From Cycas panzhihuaensis (Eukaryota; Cycadophyta), in contig CM041465.1 of NCBI GenBank assembly GCA_023213395.1, forward strand, positions 206,839,741-206,903,740: 64,000 nucleotides of DNA, in the 5' to 3' direction. Positions 35,274 through 45,750 of the stretch are shown here, one piece after another. The translations under genes and the position numbers were made by a program. A model generated the notes under the pieces. That model had not been told where the DNA came from and did not search any database. It saw nothing but the letters and a program-made list of their open reading frames with translations. The stretch's first letter is position 1; each line of letters begins with the position of its first letter.

Positions 35274-36400
35274 ATGGCCTCAAGTTTTGGAAACATGATC
35301 ATTCCAAAGTTTGATGGGAATAATTTCTTAAATTAGAGTAGGAGGATGAGACCCATCCTCATAGCTAATGAAATATGGGGCATTATGAAAATGGGATACA
35401 ATGAATTAAGTCAAAATCCTACCGATGCAGAGAAAGCCACCTACAAGAAAAATGTTAAGAAAAATAATGAAGCATTAGCACTTATCTTTTGTGTACTTAA
35501 ATATCATATATTCCCTCATGTTAGTGAGACTATCAAATCAAAGGAAGCTTGGGATACACTACAGTTAATATATAAAGGAGTAGCCTCTTCCAAACTTTTG
35601 AATCTTAGAAGTAAGTTTGAAAACTTATGCATATTACCCACCGAATCTATAACAAAATTTATAATAAAAGTACAAGGCATAGTAAATCAAATGAGATTTC
35701 TTAGCGATACCCTAACAGAACAAAGGGTAGTTAAATGGATCATATGATGTGTTGGTGTGGTTAGATGTTTTGAAATATTTGCCACTAGTATAAGTGTATC
35801 GAAAGATTTAAGCACATTAAAAGTGGAACATCTTAGTGTTATACTTATATCCATAGAGGAACAACAAAGTGTTAATGAGTCACTTAAGTATGACTTTGCC
35901 ACAAAGGCTTGTATCCAATCCAACTCTCAAGAAGAAACCTCAAGGCCTAAAGAATCACCTCAAAGAAGAAGAGTTGGGAACCCTAGAAGGGATGCTAGGC
36001 AAGATCCTCCAAAATATCAAGCATCTCATCAAAGGAGGCAAGGAGGATACCAATAGAATGAAAACCCTCCAAGGCATATAGACCAAAGGAGATAGTTTGA
36101 AGGTCATACTTGTTGTCCCAATTGTTAAGGAAATCCTCCATCCTCATGGTCCAATCAAGAATATTATGACAATATACCAAGAGATAACCCTCCTCAACCT
36201 TATGAGGAAAGGGGGGGATCCTCCAATATTGATCAATCTCATCCAAGAAGCAGGAGCTTAAGTTATGGAAGGAGAGATCCCCTATATTATACATATTGCC
36301 ATAGAAGTAGCCATAATGAAGATAAATATTTCTCAAAACATGGACCACCCATTAGAGGACATACCCATAATACATATGAGTTAAAGGATAATAATAAGTT
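35274..36400 (+). pseudogene. Copia-3 gag remnant (UBN2 type)
   Basis: Starts at ATG 35274 with MASSFGNMIIPKFDGNNF, then a stop where the family has Trp. The open stretch 35346-35747 includes KSKEAWDTLQLIYKG and LRSKFENLCILPTESITKF, diagnostic of UBN2 gag. A basic, Pro- and Arg-rich tail follows in shifted frames to about 36080. The final knuckle region (about 36110-36340) is degraded. Confidence 0.88.
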
Positions 36401-36830
36401 GTTTCTATCTAGTTTCACTGCTAAGGATGAAGAAGATGATAGTTGGTATATTAATTTAGGATATTCAACTCATATGACACACAAAGAATACTTGTTTAAT
36501 ACTTTGGATAAAAATAAGAAAGGGTCAATTATGTTTGGAGATAATACCTCCCATGAATTAGTTAGGAGAGGTAATATAGCCTTAATGATGGATATAGGAG
36601 AATATTGACATCTAGATGATGTCTTGTACATTCCAACTCTAAGAAAAAACTTACTATCAATAGGGAAAATGATGGGATATGACTACAAAGTCATTTTTGA
36701 TAATGGTGAGTGTGTAATAAAAGACAAAAGGAGAAATAGAGTTATCATTGCCAAAGGGAAAATAACCAAGGATCACTTGTTCAAACTTATACTTACTTCT
36801 TTAGACATATATGCTCTAAGAACTTTAGAT
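36400..36830 (+). pseudogene. Copia-3 protease remnant
   Basis: Reads WYINLGYSTHMT at 36444-36479, aligned with the copia WxxDSGASxHMT motif. The catalytic Asp is Asn and Ser-Gly-Ala is lost, so it cannot be active. Downstream, DVLYIPTLRKNLLSIGKM is the conserved VLYVPxLxxNLLSVxxL block. Confidence 0.86.
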
Positions 36831-37720
36831 AGCTTGGATAGTGAGTTGTGGCATAGAAGGTTTGACCCTCTCAACTACAATAGCATGGCCCTTATGAAAT
36901 AGATGGACATGGTCAATAGTTTACCACATATTGATGTAAATAAAAGCTTATGTGAAGGGTGTCTTCTTGGTAAACACCACAAGGAAAACTTTCTAGATTA
37001 TAATCATCGAGCATTGGGTCCTCTCCAATTGGTATACACAGGCATTTGTGAGCCTATGAATACTCCTTCACTAGTAGGTGTAAAATACTTCATCACTTTC
37101 ATTGATGACTTCACAAGGAAGATATGGGTGTTCTTTCTCAAGTATAAATCAAATGTCTTGCAACACTTTGTTGACTTTAAAACCTTTGTAGAGTGATAAA
37201 GTAGATACTAAATTCTATCTCTAAGATCAGATAATGGGGGGAGAGTTTACCTCTAATACATTTAAAGACTATTATGTACATCATAGAATTAGAAGATAGT
37301 TTACTAATCCCTACACCCCATAATAAAATAATGTAGTAGAAAGGAAAAATTACACTATAGTCGAAATGGCTAGGTGTATGTTTAAGGACAAGAATTTAGG
37401 CCACGAGTTTTGGGTTAAAGCAATTCACATAGTTATTTGTTTACTCAATAGGTGCTCCACTAAAACCCTTAGGTGGAAAACTCTAGAAAAAGCTTAGACT
37501 AGTTACAAACCAAGCATACATCATCTCATAGTATTTGCATGCCTTGCCTATACTCATATTCCTGATCAATGAAGATTAAAATTGGATGATCATAGTGTCA
37601 AATATATCTTCCTTAGCTATAGTAAAACTTCTAAGTCATACAAGGTATATGATCCCAAATCAAGAAAAGTCATGTTAAGTAGGAATATTAAGTTTCAGGA
37701 AGATACTTACTATCAAGACA
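36830..37720 (+). pseudogene. Copia-3 integrase remnant
   Basis: Pre-integrase LWHRRFDPLNYNSM and CEGCLLGKHHKENF lead into the core with LQLVYTGICEPM and YFITFIDDFTRKIWVFF (open 36903-37196). An RSDNGG block follows. At 37321-37326 two stops, TAATAA, replace the two Gln of the PQQNG motif. The C-terminal block 37582-37818 reads KYIFLSYSKTSKSYKVYDP. Confidence 0.9.
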
Positions 37721-37979
37721 ATCAAAAAAAGAAAAATGAGATTGCAATAAAGTTTAATACATCTTTTAAAACTAAATATGTACCTCTTATGTTCAATTTT
37801 AGGGAGAAGCATCCATGAATCGAGTGGGGAGGGAACTTTGTCTCAACCTCTACCATAAAACCTGCCAAAAAGGGTTCATTGAAATCATGACTTGGGAAAC
37901 ATCTTAGATAATAATCGAAGATCCATGCACTCACATAGGGTTAACTTTACCCTAATGAGCAAGGTATTAGAGACTTATG

Positions 37980-38900
37980 AGCCTTAAACCTTTACTAAGT
38001 CTAATCAATATGAATGTTGGCAAAAAACTATGGAAGATTAATACAACTCCATTGTTGAGAATGATACATGGGAACTAGTTGATTTACCTCTAAAGAAAAA
38101 GACTATTATTACAAAGTGGGTCTATAAGACCAAGTTTCATTCAGATGGCTCCATCGACAAGTATAAGGCTAAATTGGTTATAAAGGGATATACTAAAAAA
38201 GAGGGCATAGACTATACTAAAAGTTTTACCTCTATTGCTCAGATGGAATTTATTAGAATGATAATAAGCCTAACAACATAAATGCGTTGAAAAGTTTATC
38301 TAGTAGATGTCAAAAGTGCCTTCCTCAATGGCTACATTAAAGAAGGCATCTATATCACTCTAACCCTCAGTTTTAAAGTCAAGAGGAAGAGCAAAAAGTG
38401 TATAAACTAAAAAAGGCATTCTATGGTCTAAAACAAACACCCAGGGTTTGGTATTCCTGCATAGATAAATATTTCCAAGATCAAGGGTTTGAAAGATCTC
38501 AGGCAAATCCTAACTTGTATATCTAAATCAAGGGAAGTTCAATCCTAATTATAGTTCTTTATGTGGATGACCTTATATATACTAGAAATGACTCCCACCT
38601 CTTGCATCAATTTAAAGATAGTATGTGTAAAGAATTCGAGATGATAGATTTAGGACTTATACATCACTTCCTAGGATTGGAAGTTTAGTAAGACAAGAAG
38701 AGAATTTTCATCTCCCAATGTAAATACACCTTATACCTACTATAAAAGTTTAAAATAATAGATTGTAAACTATTGGAAACTCCATTTGAAATAGGAATTA
38801 AACTCTCCAAGATAGATGACTCTACTTCAGTTGATCCAACACTCTAGAGATATATTATTAGTAGTTTAATATATTTGGCATCCACTTAAATAGATATAAC
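37980..38900 (+). pseudogene. Copia-3 reverse transcriptase remnant
   Basis: Includes NDTWELVDLPLKKK, a KWVYKTKFHSDGSIDKYKA block, KAFYGLKQTPRVWY and the intact catalytic LYVDDL with YVDD at 38560-38571, then FEMIDLGLIHHFLGLEV. Extent is full length for copia RT, with stops and a frame change. Confidence 0.9.
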
Positions 38901-39505
38901 ACACTCGGTCAGTGTTGTATCTAGGTTCATGCAAGATCCAAAGACCTCTCACTAGCAAGCAGCTAAGAGAATCCTTAGATGTATTAAAGGGACTCTAGAT
39001 TATGGACTATACTACAAAGCTTTCCCAAAATTTTAATTGATTAGCTATACAAATTTAAATTAGGTAGGAGATGTTGATGATAGAAAATATATAATATATT
39101 ATATATTCAGTATGGGATTAGTAGCAATAACATGGAGCATAAAGAAACAAAACACAATTTTCTTATATATAGTCAAGGCAAAATATAAAACAACAGTAGT
39201 AGGTACATGTGAGTCAATTTAGTTGAGAAGACTATTACAAGATTTCCAGCTTAAATAGTAAGGTCCCTCCAGTATTTGGTGTGATAATAAGAGCACCATC
39301 CAAATGGAAAAGAATCTGGTCTTCTATGGTAGAAAAAAATACATCGAGGCTTAACACCATTTCATTTGGGAACTAGTATAAGTAGAAGAAATCGAGTTAG
39401 CCTATTAGAACACTGAAGACTAGATAATAGATATATTTACAAAGGTTTTAGGAAAAGTCAAATTCCAAAAATTTAGAGAAAGTTTGGGTGTCATTCATAT
39501 TGGGC
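38900..39505 (+). pseudogene. Copia-3 RNase H remnant
   Basis: Begins after SVVSRFMQDPKTSH and KRILRCIKGTLDYGLYY, which mark the RT to RNase H junction. It contains degraded forms of the WAGD and EAEY motifs (39050-39200) and a KNLVFYGRKKYIEA block near 39310-39350. Confidence 0.82.
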
Positions 39506-39506
39506 A

Positions 39507-39519
39507 TTATGGGGAAGAA
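39507..39519 (+). other. Copia-3 polypurine tract
   Basis: TTATGGGGAAGAA directly before LTR start TGTTGGG. Confidence 0.85.
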
Positions 39520-39872
39520 TGTTGGGATAACCCCTAATTTACACATGGAGATGTGCATCTAGGGCCCCTCAAAGCCACCTTTGGGGCTCCTTAGAGCACC
39601 TAAAGCCTCATATCAGTCACCAAGAGCCACTAAATACTGATGCATTATCCTTAATGTATGTGTTTTATTTATTAATTATATTTTTAATATTATTTTAAAT
39701 TATGTTAGCTGACATGCAGGTTGTGTTAAGGCACTTGCCACCTCTCCAAATAATCTATAAATAGGGTGGGAATACCTCCCTGGTATTTTTTAACATCGCC
39801 ATTATTTTAGATTAATGTTAACTCAATATTCACTCACCATTGTAGTCCTACTCCACACCTCTACATCCTTCA
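39520..39872 (+). repeat. Copia-3 3' LTR
   Basis: 353 bp, starts TGTTGGGATAACC and ends CCTTCA; partner of 31451-31772. Confidence 0.92.
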
Positions 39873-39877
39873 CAATT

Positions 39878-40607
39878 GTCTTAGCAATTGATGATTACTT
39901 TTTTTGTTTTTAATTTTAGAAATGTAGTAGTATGATCTATTTTGTAATAAATACTTTTATTAAAAAAGTAGTAGAGATAAACAAAGGTAGCCTACCATAC
40001 ACTAATAGAGGATTATTTGGCTCTATAAGCCCTTAAATAAACTTTCTTGTTGATACTATTACTTAAACCAATATCTTAGGGTACTACCTACCAAAGAATA
40101 TACATTTATGTAAAGTCAATAGTCATGTAGGAGTATTTGTGAATGATAGATTTTTAGTGCTAACTGTTAATCTATTTAACAAAAAGGGAAACATGACTGA
40201 TAGGTTACTTACTCTAAGTTAGAAGGAGGAACTTAAGAGATCCTTCAATATAGCTGAGGGTATATAAAGGCTCACTTTCATAGCTAAACTTTGTCTAAAA
40301 CTTATATAAGTGTTGGTTATACCACTTTGCTTCATGGACAGGTTTATAATTATGCATATTTAGTTTAGAATAATAGATCCCCATGATGTTTAAAGACCTT
40401 TAACATAGGGTCTCTTCCTAACCACTAAGGAAAAAGGGATGGACAAGGTGGGACTTTACTGCCTACTTATAACTTGATAGACTTATAATAAATTTGAATA
40501 TAAATGAATAGAACTATATAGGAGAGTTTATAATGATATATCGAGGAAAAAAATTCCCTTCCTCCTCAACTTCCTTTGAGCTTATTACTTCCCTTATATT
40601 CATAACC
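39878..40607 (-). other. Gypsy-A leader, segment next to its primer site
   Basis: No gene seen. By nesting this is the 5' end of the Gypsy-A internal region on the minus strand. Confidence 0.65.
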
Positions 40608-40621
40608 TATCTTTGATACCA
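40608..40621 (-). other. Gypsy-A primer binding site
   Basis: The minus strand reads TGGTATCAAAGATA, close to the tRNA-Met type, two bases from the LTR. Confidence 0.82.
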
Positions 40622-40623
40622 CT

Positions 40624-40957
40624 TGATATATGATTATCCTATTTTTTCTCATATACAGAATGGATAATGGAGAAATAAGCAAGAAAATACAATACTTATA
40701 TTATTAAGAGAAACCAATTATAGAATTGAAGGATACTAAAGAGTGAAAATATACATAAAAGAAAACTAAAGAGTATTAGAGTACTAATATCTTAAGAGAA
40801 AATAATTACACAATAACCTTCTTTTATAATTTTTGGCTCTTAATTAGATAAAAGAGAGCTTTCCCCATCTAATCCTATAACTAACACTTAACCTCTTAAT
40901 GTCTTAACCATGAGTGTTAGTATCCTAGTTTCACTAGTCACATATGGTCATGTAACA
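40624..40957 (-). repeat. Gypsy-A 5' LTR
   Basis: Starts TGATATATGATTATCC and ends TGTAACA; partner of 10441-10833. ACATG follows. Confidence 0.9.
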
Positions 40958-40962
40958 ACATG

Positions 40963-41849
40963 ACTAGGTTTTAATTTTTAAAGATGCTTATTATAATTTT
41001 AAAGTAAGATTTTATTTTTGATGACATACTAATGTTTTTTTATTATAACTATTGCATATAAAATAAGAATTGAGAATTGTTAGGTTCATTGTAAAGATAA
41101 CTAAAAAATAATCAAAATAAGTGGTTATAAGGCATATTTTAGAGATTACATCATGGAAAATTTAATAATTAAAGTTGAACAAATTAATTTTGACATGATA
41201 AAATTTGTAACTTTTTAGAAGTCTGAGATATGATTTAGCATTTATTAAAGATTATTATGGCTCAAAATTGATATAGGAATCATAAGACATGCTGGATAAA
41301 ATGATACAAATCCCCCTTAGATATTATCATATCCAATTCAGTAGATGTATAACACTAATCAAATTCATTTGACTTCATTTGTATGGTTTTATTGATGATC
41401 ATTAAATTTATTGACAATAAGGAAATACTATCTATTTCAGATTTATTTCAGAAAAGGGTACATTATTGTTATTATTGTTTGATTAAAGATGTTAAGTTAT
41501 TTTTACCTATTATGAGACATAGAAAAGCCTTATATATTAATTATTTTGATATCAAAATTTAGTATTGAGGAGTCTGATTGATATGTATTTTTTAATGAGA
41601 AACCTAGCATTCCATATATGATAAAAGGCATGGAAAATATTTTCTTTATATTACCTTATTACAATTAACTTGACTTAGCTAGGTGGTATATCCTATTATC
41701 AAAATTAGTTGGTTGATTTAATTTTTTGATGAGATTAATTGGTTGCCAAATAAAAGCTATAATAGATATATATATATATGAAAGTATCAATGGAGGTAGC
41801 ACATAAATTTTCTTATATATAATAGATGAGATGGAATGGTACTACTCTT
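40963..41849. other. AT-rich spacer between Gypsy-A and the Tat-like element
   Basis: No gene, LTR pair or RNA gene recognised. A short AT dinucleotide run occurs near 41765-41780. Confidence 0.55.
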
Positions 41850-44330
41850 TGGTGTCATCTTTGGTGGACCTAAACTAATTATCTCTAAATCAATTGGGTG
41901 TTTCCTTTATGTTAGTTAGAATTGGAAGATATGAGATTTAAGAGGACCTAAATAACCACCTTTTTCCAACTCCTAAGAAGGAGTCTTTACTTAGTTATGA
42001 TATCCAATAAGTTATAAATGAAGAATGTGACAAAAGGCTTGGATGTAAGGGAGGTGGTAGAATCCACTAACTTACACAACTAGGTGAAGGAGTTTTAGAA
42101 ATAATATTTTTAATTTCCTTCTTAAGGACTCCTATCCTTTGATCATTTAGCCTTTTGAGTTTTACTAGGATAAAGTGAAAGGGATAAGCAAATGGAATTT
42201 ATTTTTTTTTTTTTTTTTTAAATAATGAAATAAAATAAACAAAGGCAATCTATAAAGAAAAAGAGGCTATTCTATATTTAACTAACAAACAAGGAAGAAC
42301 TAAAGCTAGATGCATGCAATGTATTTTTTTTTTTTTGCTTTAAAGATCAAGGATACCAATTCAACTATGAAACTATTCTTTCAAATGTGATATGCACTCT
42401 TTACCATGAAAGAAAAGAAACCAATAAAAGATGCAACACACCATATAATTACTTTCTACAAACTTTCAAAAAAATTAACAACATGCAATACTATTTAAAG
42501 GATTTTACCTCTCATGCATGTAATCTTTTCTTTGAATGAATGTCTTATGATGCAAAATGAGAGACTCCAAAGACATATTACTACTATTAAAAAATAAATT
42601 TTTAGACCTTTAAGAGTTGTATGCAAATAAGAAAACTCAACAACAATCCTCATATAAGATACTAACTTCATTACTTTAAAGATTCTATCTCAATTAGGAC
42701 CTTGAATCTCTAAAAATCTGAAATAATCAAGCATGCACTTAATATTCAACACAGTAAATTTTCTTTCCAAGGAAGAGAAAGTTATCTTAAGAGTGAAATT
42801 AAGTAAATAATAAAACTAGAGAATTAAGACTTCTTTCCTAATGCATAAATCTATCTTAAAATGACTTATTTATTTCATTTGATTAATTATTTTTAACTTT
42901 CTCCTTTAAAACAAGTAAAGGAAGAGAAATAACAAGCAAGAAGGGATTAACCATAGCCAAACAAAGCCAAAAGAGATGGCAAAGTACTTAAAATACAAAT
43001 TGATGTGTAAGAATAGGAAAAACTACATGAATGGTGGAGAGATAACTATGCCCCTCCTTAGTCTATCCCTTATGAACCCAACAAAGGGCTAGCCTTTCAA
43101 TAAATATTTCAAGCCAGAAAACACATACAAGATTACCACAATGACTAGCCAAAAGAGGATAAATTCTAGGTAAAAGATAACCTTTAAAAAATAGTAAAAC
43201 AAGAAAAACTTACATAGGAAAGACCTTACCAATTTAGAAGAACTTTGAGGCTACAAACTTTGAATAAAAACCATAAAAGTTGAAGACCAAACCATCAATA
43301 GTCGTATACTAATGAAGCAATAAGTCACAACATCAAATTCTTCTCTTGATTTCATACATAAGCATCATCAAAATTAATCTTGAAATCAAAGTAATAGTAG
43401 TCCTCAAAAGATTTCCAAAAATCACTAAAAATCCACCAAAAACTTGAACAATTTACACCTTTACTCTCTACAATGAGTCCCACAACACTACTGAATATTC
43501 CTGAGTATCAAAGAGATAAGAATCCATTAAATCTAGGTAGTGGCATGTAAAAATTTAATATAATAGCCAAATTTTACATGCATAGCAGTAACAAATGTGA
43601 TCGATCGCATTTTTATACCTACCAAAAATATGATTTTATTCAAAAAACATGACTAGTCATGGTTTTGGTAACACCAAAAATGTGATAATTAAGGAAGTAA
43701 AAATTAGTTCATTAAAAAATTAGAAATTAATTTTTAAACATAAGTTAAGGTATAAATGACATTATAAATGAGTAAAGAGGCCCAGAATAAGATGAAAATG
43801 ATAATCACAAGCCCAAAAATGAGTAAAAATGATAAAATTTAGGTGAAGTCAAGACTAAAACTTAAAAATAACAAGTTTTAAAGGAAAAATTAGATTAAAT
43901 TAATCATGAAGAAAAGTTTTAATGCCATAGTCTTAGTCATTGATAGGAGATAGTAAAATACACATCACATCATCATTCATCATGCATCATAAAATAAAAT
44001 CAATATATTTCTTCATCAAAACATGACCTAACTCATCATAAAATAAATCTATTATTCATTTTTCATAAAACCCTACAAGAAACATATCCAAAGTTATAAA
44101 TATAAACTAAAGGCCTGGTTTTGATAAAACATTTACCTCCTTGACACCTAAAGCTATTATTTTAAGAAGAGAAATATGATGGTGAGAGGTGGCAATCATG
44201 AAGGTAACTATTCTTTTTATCAAGTGTGGTGATCAAATAAAGCATATGAATGATGAGGTGAAGAAGGCCTATCATATATCTTGAAATACATTTCCTATGA
44301 TAACAGGGCTAAAAAGTTCTTGCTAATAAA

Positions 44331-44500
44331 CCAACCCAAAAAATACTGGGTTTCTAATACCAAAATGTCACTATTTACATCTCTTACCCAAAAGGACTGA
44401 GTACCTAACATTACCAAAAACCTACCCAAAAAGATTGGGTATCTATTATCACCAAGAACCTACCCGAAAGGACTGGGTATCTATCAACACTGAAGAAAAC
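44331..44500. repeat. Tandem repeat of about 38 bp with stem-loop units
   Basis: About four units contain ACCCAAAAGGACTGGGTA or close variants (near 44333, 44385, 44432, 44461). ACCCA and TGGGT within each unit are complementary and could form a small hairpin. Spacing is irregular in the first unit. Confidence 0.75.
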
Positions 44501-44689
44501 CTATTTAATACCCACAAACTAGATGGGACTTCACTGCCAAAATGCTCATGAACTAGATGAGACTTCATCGCCAAATGAATAGTACCTATTTCCCACAAAC
44601 TGGATGAGACTTTACTATATAATTGGTCATAGTTTATCTCTCTTTAACCAAACATTAGAGGGAAATCTTTTTTCTAGGGTAAAAAAGAT

Positions 44690-44965
44690 AAACTAACATA
44701 GTTTATAAGCTCATTAATAGGTGACTTTTCATAGTAAGCCCATCATAGATTAGCCTTATTAATGGGGTGAGGGCTTTCAAAGGTTGACTATCATAGTTTA
44801 GTCTCATTAACAATCAAATTTAGAGGGTTCCCTATCATAGTTTAGGCTCATTAATAGGTAGAAGGGACTCAGAGCATTATTCATGTCATAGTTTTAGCTC
44901 ATTAATAGGTGAGAGGAAGATTCAGAGTATGACCCTATCATAGTTTAAGCTAGTTAATAGGTGAA
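44690..44965. repeat. Degenerate minisatellite, unit about 45-55 bp
   Basis: Six variants of ATAGTTTAGGCTCATTAATAG recur near 44700, 44742, 44793, 44835, 44889 and 44939, with variable spacers. Confidence 0.78.
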
Positions 44966-45596
44966 AGGATATTCAAAGCTAAGGTTCCTTTGGAGACAAA
45001 TATAAAAATTTGCATAAAGGGAAGAATGTGGGGTAATATATTATATCTCCAAAAGGAATATGAACTCCAACAAAAATAATTAGATATTAAAATGATAATT
45101 GATTCTTATCAAAGCAAATGCATATAGTTTTGGGTATTTGAAGGTAGTTTTAATGAGAATAATGATTAAAAAGGAATATATTTTATCTTGATAGGTCCCA
45201 TAAGAACTAGGAAAATTTCTGCTAAAGAAAGCAGAGAAAAGTCCCTCATTATTTGTAAGAAAATTGAAAGAAAAGGGTTTCATTTTATAAGAGGGGAGAG
45301 GAGAAAAGGAGGTAACCAAAGGCCATTTCTCTTATTTTTGAGGAATTTGGGATCTCTTTTTGATAGAGGACTAGCCCTAGAGGATTATCATCAATAGGAT
45401 GGAACAAAGACCCAGATACTTGGTGAATTAGAATTATAATTTTTTTATTTTTTTATTTTTTAATTGAAAAACTCAGTGATACAATGTGAAAACCATGAGC
45501 ATGACACTAAAAACACAGTTAAGCAGTGAAAAATGTAATAACAAAATAGAAAATATAACTTTACAATTTGGGACCATTAGAAGAAGTTACATTTTT

Positions 45597-45660
45597 TATT
45601 GTGAAGTCACGTTTTTTTTACTATGAAGTCACGTTTTTTTTACTGTGAAGTCACATTTTT
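45597..45660. repeat. Triplicated 22-bp repeat
   Basis: GAAGTCACGTTTTTTTTACT occurs at 45603, 45625 and (shorter) 45647, an exact 22-bp period. It lies just outside the start of the antisense gene. Confidence 0.88.
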
Positions 45661-45750
45661 AGTTATCTAGCTACACTTTTAAACTTTACTTAGAAAACTT
45701 TTAAAAAAATATTTTTTCTAAAATGAAATAACAAAATTAATATGATTTTA

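Larger units (their letters stand above)
31451..39872 (+). mobile_element. Copia-3: Ty1/copia element with a long leader
   Basis: LTRs 31451-31772 and 39520-39872 share GGGCCCCT...GCCACCTTTGGGGCT and TATAAATAGGGTGGGAATAC. The internal plus strand reads primer site, 3.5-kb leader, gag, protease, integrase, RT, RNase H, polypurine tract. TAATT (31446-31450) and CAATT (39873-39877) are a likely target-site duplication with one C/T change. The left LTR lacks about 29 bp near its start. Confidence 0.9.
10441..40957 (-). mobile_element. Gypsy-A: chromovirus split by two nested copia insertions
   Basis: LTRs at 10441-10833 and 40624-40957 are clearly the same sequence, 30 kb apart and in the same orientation. 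The element's own parts are 10441-15543, 30984-31450 and 39873-40957; the rest is nested insertions. Reading right to left the order is 5' LTR, primer site, leader, gag, protease, RT, RNase H, integrase, chromodomain, polypurine tract, 3' LTR, a complete Ty3/gypsy chromovirus. GCATG (10436-10440) and ACATG (40958-40962) are a likely target-site duplication with one transition. All domains carry stops. Confidence 0.88.
41850..45000 (-). repeat. Tat-like element left (3') LTR, at least 3 kb
   Basis: The first 1.4 kb matches the right LTR. The rest has no partner in the window because the right LTR is truncated, and the exact inner end was not found (somewhere between 45000 and 45750). It contains tandem repeats at 44331-44500 and 44690-44965. 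Long, repeat-bearing LTRs are usual in Tat/Ogre elements. Confidence 0.7.

Noticed and set aside
44331-44965. Regularly spaced repeats as a CRISPR array
   Set aside because: Repeats are degenerate with variable spacers, no Cas genes exist and the context is a eukaryotic LTR.
45019-45045. GGGAAGAATGTGGGGTAATA as a polypurine tract plus LTR start in plus orientation
   Set aside because: Resembles the Copia-3 boundary but no partner LTR or plus-strand element was found nearby.
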